Assembly: GCF_012103215.1 (NCBI RefSeq)
Contig: NZ_JAAVNE010000010.1
Location: forward strand, 1 to 64,000
Direction: 5' to 3'
Source: Falsiroseomonas selenitidurans
Lineage (GTDB): Bacteria; Pseudomonadota; Alphaproteobacteria; Acetobacterales; Acetobacteraceae
Length of the DNA: 64,000 nt
Positions 1-7,410 of the stretch are shown here, piece after piece. The translations under genes were made by a program, and so were the position numbers. The stretch's first letter is position 1. The number at the start of each line of letters is the position of its first letter. The notes beneath the pieces were generated by a model that was not told the origin of the DNA, did no database searches, and saw only the letters and a list, made by a program, of their open reading frames with translations.

Positions 1-49
1 CAGCCAACCAACAACACCCTCAACAGGCACCATCAGCCAACCAACAACA
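1..49. repeat. 16-nt direct repeat in the rRNA leader
   Basis: CAGCCAACCAACAACA occurs at 1-16 and again, identical, at 34-49 (33-bp period). Both copies lie beside the boxA-like site. Only two copies are visible and the window ends there, so further copies to the left cannot be excluded. Its role is unknown; it may be part of the leader antitermination or processing region. Confidence 0.75.
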
Positions 50-50
50 A

Positions 51-60
51 GCAAAGAGCA
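51..60 (-). promoter_or_regulatory. boxA-like antitermination element
   Basis: The minus strand reads TGCTCTTTGC, close to the canonical rRNA boxA TGCTCTTTA recognised by NusB/NusE (S10). It lies about 205 nt downstream of the predicted promoter, as expected for an rRNA leader. In the family this element recruits the antitermination complex that lets polymerase read through structured rRNA. Confidence 0.6.
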
Positions 61-272
61 ACCAATACTCTTCCCTCAACAGATACACAGCTTGAATGAA
101 CACGGTCGCGTCCTGAGGCCAGAACCCTGACCACCAGCACCCTCGCATCACTGCGATGAAGACCTTCGCCTCAACGGCGGGGCAAACAATCTAGCGAGCA
201 ACCCCGCCTCTTGCAACCCCCCGCCTCCCGGCGAACCAACCAAAACCTCAAGGGCTCCTCGTCGGTGGCCGC

Positions 273-301
273 CTTCTACGAGCCACACACACCACTGTCA
301 A
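273..301 (-). promoter_or_regulatory. Probable rRNA operon promoter (-35/-10)
   Basis: Read on the minus strand, a perfect -35 hexamer TTGACA (296-301) is followed after exactly 17 bp by TAGAAG (273-278), which matches 4 of 6 bases of TATAAT. It is followed by a GC-rich discriminator. No protein start lies downstream on this strand before the window edge, but a boxA-like element and a stem do. This fits a strong stable-RNA promoter reading leftwards toward a 16S gene outside the window. The hexamers and spacing are seen; rRNA identity is inferred. Confidence 0.7.
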
Positions 302-385
302 CAGACCGTCTTAAAAGACTTCCGGACCCGGCCCCGCGACCCCAGGCCCGGAACGTGCCGCGCACGGGCCAAGTCGGCCGGTGGC

Positions 386-403
386 CGCCTGGCGGTCCAG
401 GCG
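386..403 (-). terminator. Weak hairpin after the PhnD-like gene
   Basis: A 7-bp stem (CGCCTGG / CCAGGCG) with a 4-nt loop lies 45 bp past the stop of the leftward PhnD-like gene and upstream of the rRNA promoter. There is no T-tract, so intrinsic termination is uncertain. Position 302-447 otherwise contains nothing recognisable. Confidence 0.3.
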
Positions 404-447
404 CCCCAGATCACGGCCAGCGGGTGCCCCGCAGAAGGGGGCGCGGT

Positions 448-1260
448 TCATCCGGGCGCGGCGTAGCCCGCTTCGACAGCCGCGCGGTCCCAGGCCAACG
501 TCGTCGCGAAACTGCTGCGATCCACCGGGGAAAAGCCCGCGATCAGCAGCGCCTGCCCGAGCGGCGGGAACCAGGGGCGGCTCGCGGCCAGGGCGAAGGC
601 GGCCCGCAGGCGAGCCTGGTCCTCCACCGGCAGGCCAGGTGCGGCGACAAAAGCGGGCATGGGCGCCAGCGCCGTCTGGTCCAGCACCCGGATCCCGGCC
701 GTCAGATCCGGCCGGTAGCGGGCGATCAGCGCGTGCCAATACCCATCGAGCGGACCGATATCGATGCTGCCATCCAGCACGGCATCCAGGATGCCCCGCG
801 CCGTCACCAACTCGCCCCGCACCGCGGCGTAGAGCGGCCCGCGCGCCTGCCAGTGCGGCAGAAGGTGGTGGCGCAGCGCGTTGAAGCCGGAATGCGAGTG
901 CGCCACGGTCCAGCCGAGCCGATGCCCGAAGCTGTCGGCCAGGGTCCGAAAGGGACTGTCGGCCCGCACGATGAGGTCGGAGCGATAGGCGGCGTGCCCG
1001 CCCGCCCAGGGCAGCGCCGGAATTGGTGCCGCAATCGGCACGACCTCGGCGATGCCGAGCGCGATCGGGTAGCCGCACATCTGCACGCAGCCGAGATCCG
1101 GCCGCCGCCACAGATCCTCCAGCGGCTTCGGCGCCGGATAGGGCATGTAGTCGAGTGCCACCTCGGCTTCCGAAGCGACATGTGCGATCAGCGCCTGCCA
1201 GGCGGCCTCGGCCTCCGGTGCCACGGCATACATACGGGCATTGGCGATGAAGCGGGTCAT
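448..1260 (-). CDS. PhnD-like phosphate/phosphonate-type substrate-binding protein, no signal peptide
   Basis: The 270-residue product resembles the PhnD/SsuA-like periplasmic binding family: a central AYRSDLIVRADSPF segment, a DSFGHRLGWTVAHSHSG segment typical of ligand-loop regions, and a late DGYWHALIARYRPDL stretch. It starts MTRFIANARMYAV with no hydrophobic leader or Tat motif. It is therefore either cytoplasmic or misstarted, although no better upstream start is obvious. The ATG overlaps the stop of the DUF1289 gene (ATGA), so the two are probably co-translated. No ABC permease or ATPase is nearby. The ligand is unknown; a regulatory or enzymatic role for this leaderless form is possible. 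Confidence 0.75.
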   Translation of the reverse strand: MTRFIANARMYAVAPEAEAAWQALIAHVASEAEVALDYMPYPAPKPLEDLWRRPDLGCVQMCGYPIALGIAEVVPIAAPIPALPWAGGHAAYRSDLIVRADSPFRTLADSFGHRLGWTVAHSHSGFNALRHHLLPHWQARGPLYAAVRGELVTARGILDAVLDGSIDIGPLDGYWHALIARYRPDLTAGIRVLDQTALAPMPAFVAAPGLPVEDQARLRAAFALAASRPWFPPLGQALLIAGFSPVDRSSFATTLAWDRAAVEAGYAAPG

Positions 1261-1541
1261 GTCCGATCCTCAGGCACGGTTGCCACCGATCCCGGGGCGG
1301 CGCAGTCGGATGGCGGCGCCGGCCGGCCAGCCGGTCCTGGCACCGGCATGGCCCCCGCCCTCGGCGGCGCCGCGCCGGTCATGCGTGCCAGCCGGCCTGG
1401 CAATGCCGCCACCAGCATGGCACGGGCGGGGTCCGACATGCCCGGCCATGCGCCGATTTCGGCACCGCTGCGGCCGCAGCCAGTGCAGAGGCCGATCCGC
1501 GGGTCCAACACGCAGCGCCCGACGCAGGGGCTCCCCGTCAT
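1257..1541 (-). CDS. DUF1289 family small cysteine-rich protein
   Basis: The product is 94 residues. The N-terminus starts MTGSPCVGRC and carries four cysteines (6, 10, 19, 22) in the C-x3-C-x8-C-x2-C pattern of DUF1289, followed by a conserved acidic/Trp stretch (EIGAWPGM). The family is thought to bind iron-sulfur or zinc; its function is not established. The C-terminal half (after residue 55) is proline/alanine-rich and probably disordered. The start at 1541 was chosen because the family signature begins immediately after it; the longer upstream reading frame is low-complexity. The stop overlaps the PhnD-like start. Confidence 0.75.
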   Translation of the reverse strand: MTGSPCVGRCVLDPRIGLCTGCGRSGAEIGAWPGMSDPARAMLVAALPGRLARMTGAAPPRAGAMPVPGPAGRPAPPSDCAAPGSVATVPEDRT

Positions 1542-1614
1542 GGTGCCGGCCCTGCCCCGACGGCACGCAAGCGGCAGGGCAAGGCGGCCACGCCTTGCCT
1601 GAACCGGCGACGGG

Positions 1615-2511
1615 TCAGGCGAGTGTGCGCCTGAACAGCGCCAAGGTCCGGTCCCAGGCCAGCTTGGCCGCGGCTTCCTGGTAGCGGGGCGTGGAGTTGT
1701 TGTGGAAGCCGTGCTGGGTGCCGGCATAGGTGAAGCCCTCATGCTTCACGCCCTGGGCGGCCAGCGCCGCCGCATAGGCGGGCCACATGGCGTTGATGCG
1801 CGGGTCGTTTTCCGCGAAATGCGCCTGGATCTCGGCGCGGATGGCCGGGACGCCCGCGGCGGCGGCGGCGGCACCGTAATAGGGCGCGGCCGCCAGCAGC
1901 TCGGCGCCGAGGCTGACCGCCAGGAAGTTCACCGTGCCACCGCCCCAGCAGAAGCCCGTGGCGCCAAGCCTGCCCGAGGACAGTTCATGCGCCTTCAGAT
2001 GGCGGGCGCTGTTCAGCATGTCCGTGCGCAGCTTGCCCTGGTCCAGCCCCGCCTGCAGGTCGCGCCCATCATCGTCGTTACCGGGATAGCCGCCGACCGG
2101 CGCCAGCCCATCCGGCGCCAGGGCCAGGAAGCCCTCCGCCGCCAGCCGCCGCGCCACATCTTCGATATAGGGGTTCAGGCCACGGTTCTCGTGAATCACC
2201 AGCACCGCCGGGAAGCGCCCGGCGCCGCTCGGCGCCACCAGGTAGCCGCGCATGGAGCCGGAGGTGCCGCCGGGTGAGGCGTAGGTGACATAGCGCGCCT
2301 TGATGCGCGGATCGGTGAAGGAGATGGTCTGCGCCTCGGCGTAGCGCGGCAGCAGCGCCTGGGCCATCGCGGCCCCGCCAGCCGTCAGCGCCGCCGCGGC
2401 CTGCAGGAAGGACCGGCGATCCATCCCGCCATGGCAGTACTCGTCGTACAGGTCGTAGATGTCCTGGGGAATCAGGGCGGGATCGATGTCCGCCGTGCCG
2501 TTGTCCGTCAT
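1615..2511 (-). CDS. Dienelactone hydrolase family protein, Tat-exported
   Basis: The product is 298 residues. A twin-arginine leader (DRRSFL at 31-36, then an alanine-rich hydrophobic stretch) predicts export in a folded state. The alpha/beta-hydrolase core shows the DLH catalytic triad Cys188 (GFCWGG), Asp236 (AENDPRI) and His267 (TQHGFH), plus the HENRG motif with Glu108. DLH enzymes hydrolyse dienelactones to maleylacetate, but many homologues act on other esters or lactones. The ATG at 2511 has GGGAG six bases upstream; an alternative ATG six bases earlier has the SD touching it. It follows the glutathione transferase gene by 22 bp, presumably in the same transcript. Confidence 0.9.
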   Translation of the reverse strand: MTDNGTADIDPALIPQDIYDLYDEYCHGGMDRRSFLQAAAALTAGGAAMAQALLPRYAEAQTISFTDPRIKARYVTYASPGGTSGSMRGYLVAPSGAGRFPAVLVIHENRGLNPYIEDVARRLAAEGFLALAPDGLAPVGGYPGNDDDGRDLQAGLDQGKLRTDMLNSARHLKAHELSSGRLGATGFCWGGGTVNFLAVSLGAELLAAAPYYGAAAAAAGVPAIRAEIQAHFAENDPRINAMWPAYAAALAAQGVKHEGFTYAGTQHGFHNNSTPRYQEAAAKLAWDRTLALFRRTLA

Positions 2512-2533
2512 CGCCATCTCCCGTTGTCCCGCC

Positions 2534-3403
2534 CTATTCGGCCGCCAGCTTGTCCTGCGTCCGCGTCTCGAAGTCGCTGGCGTCATGGCGTTCGTGCAGC
2601 TGGCTGGAAGGCTCGCCATTGACGCGATTGACCATCCGGCCGCGCCGCACGGCCGGGCGTTCCAGCAACGCATCCGCCCAGCGGTTCACATGCCTGTAGG
2701 TCTGCACCTGCAGGAACTCCGCCGCGCCGTAGAGCCAGCCCTTCACCAGCCCGCCATACCAGGGGAACACGGCGATATCGGCGATGGTGTAGTCATCCCC
2801 GCCCAGATAGGGGCTTTCCGCCAGGCGGCGGTCCAGCACGTCCAGCTGGCGCTTCACCTCCATGGCGAAGCGGTTGATCGGGTACTCCATCTTGCTCGGG
2901 GCATAGGCGTAGAAATGCCCGAAGCCGCCGCCGAGATAGGGCGCGCTGCCCATCTGCCAGAACAGCCAGGACAGGCATTCGGCCCGCTTCGCCGGATCGG
3001 TCGGCAGGAAGGCGCCGAACTTCTCCGCCAGATGCACCAGGATGGCGCCGGATTCGAAGACGCGGATCGGCGTCGGCCCGCTGCGGTCCAGCAGGGCAGG
3101 GATCTTGGAATTCGGGTTCACGCCGACGAAGCCGCTGCCGAACTGGTCACCCTCGCCAATGCGGATCAGCCAGGCATCGTATTCGGCGCCCTGGTGGCCC
3201 GCCGCCAGCAGCTCCTCCAGCATGATGGTGACCTTCACGCCGTTCGGCGTGCCCAGCGAATAGAGCTGCAGCGGGTGGCGCCCGACCGGCAGTTCCTTCT
3301 CCTGCGTCGGCCCGGCGATGGGGCGGTTGATGTTGGCGAAGCGGCCGCCATTCTCCTTGTCCCAGGTCCAGATCGTCGGGGGCGTGTAGGGTGCGTCGCT
3401 CAT
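2534..3403 (-). CDS. yghU: YghU-type glutathione S-transferase / disulfide-bond oxidoreductase
   Basis: The 289-residue protein has the long N-terminal extension of the YghU group (ENGGRFANINRPIAG), then the thioredoxin-fold domain with the LGTPNGVKV glutathione-binding loop and NPNSKIPAL (cis-Pro), ESGAI, and a helical C-terminal domain. Characterised relatives bind two glutathione molecules and have disulfide-bond reductase activity rather than classical conjugating activity. The ATG at 3403 is preferred over a TTG nine bases upstream. It sits between the GMC oxidoreductase and the dienelactone hydrolase in a leftward run, suggesting a shared role with oxidised or electrophilic organic substrates. 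Confidence 0.9.
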   Translation of the reverse strand: MSDAPYTPPTIWTWDKENGGRFANINRPIAGPTQEKELPVGRHPLQLYSLGTPNGVKVTIMLEELLAAGHQGAEYDAWLIRIGEGDQFGSGFVGVNPNSKIPALLDRSGPTPIRVFESGAILVHLAEKFGAFLPTDPAKRAECLSWLFWQMGSAPYLGGGFGHFYAYAPSKMEYPINRFAMEVKRQLDVLDRRLAESPYLGGDDYTIADIAVFPWYGGLVKGWLYGAAEFLQVQTYRHVNRWADALLERPAVRRGRMVNRVNGEPSSQLHERHDASDFETRTQDKLAAE

Positions 3404-3475
3404 GCGTTCCAAATCCGGTATGCTTTGGGGGGATGTGGCGTTGCCGGGCGCCGGCTCAAGCGGCAGGGGCGAGGT

Positions 3476-5050
3476 TCATCCCGCCGTCATGCGGCCGGCG
3501 ACGCGGCGCGCCGCCATCTCGCCGATCATCACGCAGGTGAAGTGCAGATTGGCGCGGCAATCGGTCGGCATGATGGAGGCATCGGCCACCCGCAGCCCCT
3601 GCACGCCGCGCACCGCGAGGTCCGGGTCCACCACGCCGCGCGGATCCTCATGCGCCGTCATCCGGCAGGTGCCGGCGGCATGCTGGATGTCGCCGGCTTC
3701 CTGCAGCATCACCGCATCCAGCTCGGCATCCGGCAGTGCCGCCGCCTCGTCCATGCTCAGCGCCGTCTCGCCGAAGGTGATGCGGTCCGCGATGCCGGCC
3801 ACCGGCTGCCGGGCGCAAAGCCGCGCCAGGCGGCGGACGCCGTCGCGCAGGCGCAGCCGGTCGCTCGCATGGTCCAGCATGTTCTCCTCCACCAGCGGCT
3901 GCGCCTCGGGCTCGGCGGCGGTCAGCCGGACCTCGCCCCGGGAGAAGGCGTCGTAGAGCGCGACGCCGATCGCCCCCACCGGCGCCACCCCGCCCTCCGC
4001 CAGGCCGCGATGGTTGTAGGCGATGAAGATCATGTCACGCTCCCCGCCGCCGCCCAGGCCGCTGCTGTAGGTGACGCAGCAATTGGTGTGACGCGCCTCG
4101 GCCCCCTGCGCCCGGTGGGCGGGTCCGAGGTCCAGGCTGGCGCGCAGGATGGGGTGGTCCATGAAGTGCTGGCCGACCGCGGGGAGGTCCTGCAGCACCG
4201 GAATGCCAAGCCCGCGCAGCGCCGCCGCCGGGCCGATGCCGCTGCGCATCAGCAGACAGGGGCTGTGGATGGCGCCGGCCGAGAGCACCACCTCTCGCCC
4301 CGCGATCTCCTGCCAGTCGCCATCGCCGAAGCGCACCCGCACGCCGCGCGCGGTGCGGCCCTCGAACAGCACCCGGTCGACCAGCGCCTCCCCCCGGATC
4401 TCCAGGTTGGGGCGGCCGCGCGCGGGTTCCAGGTAGCCGTCATTGGTGGTGATGCGCAGGCCGTCGCGCAGGTTGATCGGGTTGCAGGACACGCCCTCCC
4501 CCACCGGTGCGTTCAGGTCGGCCTTCCAGGGATGGCCTTCCTGCAGCGCGGCGTCGCGCAGCGCCCGGTCCACCGCCCCCCAGCGATCCTCCGGCATGCG
4601 CCAGACCGGCAGCGGCCCGCCGAGGCGGCGGCCGGGGGTGCCGAAATCCCTGTCGTCCTCGATCACGTCAAACAGCTTCAGCACCTGCTCCGCCGACCAG
4701 CCCTCGCAGCCCGCTTCGGCCCATGAATCGAAGGCGGCCGGCACGCCGCGAATGGCGATCTGCGCATTGACCGTGGAGGACCCGCCCAGCGCCTTGCCGC
4801 GCCAGTAGAATTTCGGCGCCTGGGCGCGGGTGCGGCGCGTCATCAGCCCCGGCCATTGCCAGGCGGCCTGGTGCGCCGGGTCGTGCATGAAGGGGATGAT
4901 GTTGGGGCTGCGCAACGCCGCCGGCGCCTCCGCCGCGCGCCAGTCCCGCCCGGCTTCCAGCAGCAGCACGCGCCGCCGCGCATCCTCCGACAGCCGCGCC
5001 GCGAGCGCCGCGCCGGCGGAACCCGCCCCGACCACGATGACATCGTACAT
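3476..5050 (-). CDS. GMC family FAD-dependent alcohol/choline dehydrogenase-like oxidoreductase
   Basis: The 524-residue flavoprotein opens with the dinucleotide-binding motif VGAGSAGAALAARLSE and LLLEAG, then the GMC signature GKALGGSSTVNAQIAIRG. The C-terminus has HAAGTCRM (catalytic-His region) and the final FAD-binding segment GLRVADASIMP. Members oxidise alcohols (choline, aliphatic or polyethylene glycol alcohols) to aldehydes. The substrate cannot be told from sequence. No signal peptide is present. The start at 5050 places MYDVIVVGAG at the N-terminus with GGGG nine bases upstream. It is divergent from the DadA-like gene. Confidence 0.9.
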   Translation of the reverse strand: MYDVIVVGAGSAGAALAARLSEDARRRVLLLEAGRDWRAAEAPAALRSPNIIPFMHDPAHQAAWQWPGLMTRRTRAQAPKFYWRGKALGGSSTVNAQIAIRGVPAAFDSWAEAGCEGWSAEQVLKLFDVIEDDRDFGTPGRRLGGPLPVWRMPEDRWGAVDRALRDAALQEGHPWKADLNAPVGEGVSCNPINLRDGLRITTNDGYLEPARGRPNLEIRGEALVDRVLFEGRTARGVRVRFGDGDWQEIAGREVVLSAGAIHSPCLLMRSGIGPAAALRGLGIPVLQDLPAVGQHFMDHPILRASLDLGPAHRAQGAEARHTNCCVTYSSGLGGGGERDMIFIAYNHRGLAEGGVAPVGAIGVALYDAFSRGEVRLTAAEPEAQPLVEENMLDHASDRLRLRDGVRRLARLCARQPVAGIADRITFGETALSMDEAAALPDAELDAVMLQEAGDIQHAAGTCRMTAHEDPRGVVDPDLAVRGVQGLRVADASIMPTDCRANLHFTCVMIGEMAARRVAGRMTAG

Positions 5051-5178
5051 GCGGCGCATCCCCTTCAGCCGCACCGAGCATGCGCGGTGACCGGGCGCCC
5101 GCCAAGCCACGCGCGGGCAGGGCTTCCGGCGCCCTGGCGCGCCGTGCAAGCTGGACGGCCTGGATGGAGGGCGACGGC

Positions 5179-6444
5179 ATGGCGGAGGGCAACCCGCGCA
5201 GGGTTCTGGTGATCGGTGCCGGAATCGTCGGCCTCGCCCTGGCCTGGCGGCTGCGCCAGGCCGGGGCCGAGGTCAGCGTGGTGGATGCGGAACCGCCGGG
5301 CGAAGGCGGCGCCAGCTTCGGCAATGCCGGGGCGATCAGCGCGAGCTCCGTCGCGCCGCTGGCCATGCCCGGCCTGCTGAAGCAGGTGCCGCGGATGCTG
5401 CTGGACCGCGCCGCGCCGCTGCATGTGCCGGCCGGCTACTGGCTGCGCGCCGCCCCCTGGCTGGCCCGCTTCGTCGCCGCGGCGCGCCCGGCCTCGGTCA
5501 CGCGCGCCACCGCCGCGCTGGACGGGCTGCTGCGCCTGGCGACGGAACAGCACCAGGCCCTGGTGCGGGAGATCGGCGCGCCGGAGCTGCTGCGACCGCA
5601 TGGCCAGCTCTACCTGTACCGGGGCGCCACGCAGCTGGCGAAGGACCAGGCGAGCTGGGCCATCCGCGCGGCGCATGGCGCAAGGCTGGAGCGGCTGGAT
5701 CGCGCCGGCATCCTGGCGCTGGAGCCCGCCGTGGGCCCAGCCTACCAGATGGCGATCTTCCTGGCGGACCACGCCCATTGCGCCTCCCCCCTCCGCTACG
5801 CGCGGCGGCTGGCGGAGGTGTTCCGGCAGGCCGGCGGCAGCATCCTGCGCGACCGGGTCACGGCGCTGACGACGCAGGATGGCCGCATCAGCGGCGCGCA
5901 GGGCCAGGCGGGGCATCATCCCGCCGATGCCGTGGTGCTGGCGGCAGGGGCCTGGTCGGCGCGGCTGGCGGCGCCGCTCGGCTACCGCATCCCGCTGGAA
6001 TCGCAGCGCGGCTACCATGTGGATCTGCCGGAGCCCGGCTTCACCCTGACCCGCCCGGTGATCCCGGCCGACCGCAAGGTGTTCATCACGCCGATGGAGG
6101 GCGCGCTGCGGGTGGCCGGCACGGTGGAATTCGGCGGGCTGGACCGCGCGCCGGACCCGGCCCGCGCGAAGCTGCTCTACGACGACCTGGCCGCGGTGTT
6201 CCCTGAGGCGCGGCCGGCGCCGGCGGAGGGCTTCTGGATGGGCCACCGGCCCTGCCTGCCGGATTCCGTGCCGGTGATCGGCCCGGCGCAGCGCGTGCCC
6301 GGGCTTTTCTTCGCCTTCGGCCACGGCCATCTCGGCCTGACCGGCTCCGCCCCGACGGCGGAGCTGCTGGCGCCCGCCGTGCTGGGCCGGCCGAGCAATC
6401 GGGACCTTTCGCCCTATGCGGCGGAACGCTTCGCCGGCGCCTGA
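5179..6444 (+). CDS. DadA-like FAD-dependent amino-acid oxidoreductase
   Basis: The 421-residue DAO/DadA-type flavoprotein starts with the Rossmann motif VLVIGAGIVGLALAWRLRQAG and ASFGNAGAIS, followed by a substrate domain and a C-terminal GLFFAFGHGHLGLTGSAPTAELLA segment that closes the FAD site. D-amino-acid dehydrogenases of this family deaminate D-amino acids oxidatively and pass electrons to the respiratory chain; other members act on hydroxyproline or sarcosine. The start was chosen at the ATG with GGAGGG seven bases upstream. Its last 31 bp overlap the 3' end of the convergent DapA-family gene. Next to a DHDPS-family lyase, a role in D-hydroxyproline-like amino-acid breakdown is conceivable but unproven. 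Confidence 0.88.
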   Translation: MAEGNPRRVLVIGAGIVGLALAWRLRQAGAEVSVVDAEPPGEGGASFGNAGAISASSVAPLAMPGLLKQVPRMLLDRAAPLHVPAGYWLRAAPWLARFVAAARPASVTRATAALDGLLRLATEQHQALVREIGAPELLRPHGQLYLYRGATQLAKDQASWAIRAAHGARLERLDRAGILALEPAVGPAYQMAIFLADHAHCASPLRYARRLAEVFRQAGGSILRDRVTALTTQDGRISGAQGQAGHHPADAVVLAAGAWSARLAAPLGYRIPLESQRGYHVDLPEPGFTLTRPVIPADRKVFITPMEGALRVAGTVEFGGLDRAPDPARAKLLYDDLAAVFPEARPAPAEGFWMGHRPCLPDSVPVIGPAQRVPGLFFAFGHGHLGLTGSAPTAELLAPAVLGRPSNRDLSPYAAERFAGA

Positions 6445-7373
6445 AGCCGCGCCCGCGCATCGTGCCGTGCCAGCCGGGCGAGCAGGTATTCCACCTCCGC
6501 CCGCGCCGTCTCGGTCAGCGCCGTGCCCGGCCGGCGCTGCGCGTCGGAGGCGATGATGCCGCGGCGCATCAGCACGTATTTGCGCACGGCGAGCCCCGGC
6601 CCCGGCTGCAGCTCGTAGCGGATCATCGGCAGGTGGGCGTCGAACAAATCCTGCGCCCGGTCACGCTCCCCGGCCTTGGACAGGCGCACCAGCTCCGCCA
6701 GCATGTCCGGGAAGGCATAGCCGGTCATCGCGCCATCGGCGCCGCGCGCCATCTCGAAATCCAGGAAGATGCCGCCATTGCCGCAAAGGATGCTGAGCGG
6801 CCGCATCGAGCCTTCCGCCTGGAAGCGGCGCAGCGTGCTGATCTTTTCCAGCCCCGGCCAATCCTCGTGCTTCAGCATGACGCAGGAGGGCAGGTCCATG
6901 ACGATGCGGCGGATCACCGCGGGGGTCATCTGCACCTGGAACAGCTGCGGGTAGTCCTGCAGCACCCAGGGGATGTCCGGCCCGATCGCCTCCACCGCCT
7001 GGTGGAAATAGGCCACCACGGCGTCATCAGTCCGCAAATGGCTGGGGGGCGCGATCATCACGCCCGCGGCGCCCGCCTGCATCACGCCCTGCGCCAGGGC
7101 GCGCATGGCGGCGAAGCCGGGCGCCGTGACGCCGACGATGATGCCGGCGGCCCCGGCGCGGCCGATGATGCGCCGGCTGAGGGCCAGGGATTCGGCGCCA
7201 TCCAGCTTCGGGGCCTCCCCCATCACGCCGAGGATGGTCATGCCGTCGCATCGGGCCTCGCCCAGGAAGAAGTCGGTCATCCGGTCGAGGCTGGCATCAT
7301 CCACGCGGCCATCCGGGTGGAAGGGCGTGGGCGCGATGACGTAGACGCCCCCGGCGGTGACATCCAGCTTCAT
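6414..7373 (-). CDS. DapA (dihydrodipicolinate synthase) family lyase/aldolase
   Basis: The 319-residue TIM-barrel protein starts GGVYVIAPTPFHPDGRVD as in the DapA/NanA superfamily. The Schiff-base lysine is visible in CVMLKHEDWPG. The usual GTTGE loop is GVMGEAPKL, so true lysine-pathway DapA is unlikely and another pyruvate- or 2-oxoacid-handling lyase is expected. AAGGA lies seven bases ahead of the ATG. It is transcribed in the same direction as the LysR gene behind it and converges with the DadA-like gene. The substrate is not determined. Confidence 0.85.
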   Translation of the reverse strand: MKLDVTAGGVYVIAPTPFHPDGRVDDASLDRMTDFFLGEARCDGMTILGVMGEAPKLDGAESLALSRRIIGRAGAAGIIVGVTAPGFAAMRALAQGVMQAGAAGVMIAPPSHLRTDDAVVAYFHQAVEAIGPDIPWVLQDYPQLFQVQMTPAVIRRIVMDLPSCVMLKHEDWPGLEKISTLRRFQAEGSMRPLSILCGNGGIFLDFEMARGADGAMTGYAFPDMLAELVRLSKAGERDRAQDLFDAHLPMIRYELQPGPGLAVRKYVLMRRGIIASDAQRRPGTALTETARAEVEYLLARLARHDARARLQAPAKRSAA

Positions 7374-7410
7374 GGCAGGTCCTTCCCGATGGTGCTGCGG
7401 CGGGGCGGGA

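Larger units (their letters stand above)
1..272 (-). other. rRNA operon leader (5' external transcribed spacer), runs off the left edge
   Basis: This stretch has no credible reading frame and is poorer in GC than everything else in the window. On the minus strand it lies downstream of the -35/-10 pair and contains a 7-bp stem (arms 176-182 and 202-208, 19-nt loop), a boxA-like antiterminator and a direct repeat. These fit the leader transcribed ahead of 16S rRNA. The 16S start motif is not inside the window, so the leader would be at least 265 nt long. A 16S-23S spacer is less likely because there is a promoter and no tRNA-Ile or tRNA-Ala. Confidence 0.6.

Noticed and set aside
1-60. CRISPR-like repeat at the left edge
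   Set aside because: Only two 16-nt copies with an 17-nt spacer, inside an rRNA-leader context and without cas genes.
211-1602. 463-codon rightward frame across the left edge
   Set aside because: It runs antisense through the PhnD-like and DUF1289 genes, covers the rRNA promoter, and is proline/arginine-rich with no family signature; a GC-driven shadow.
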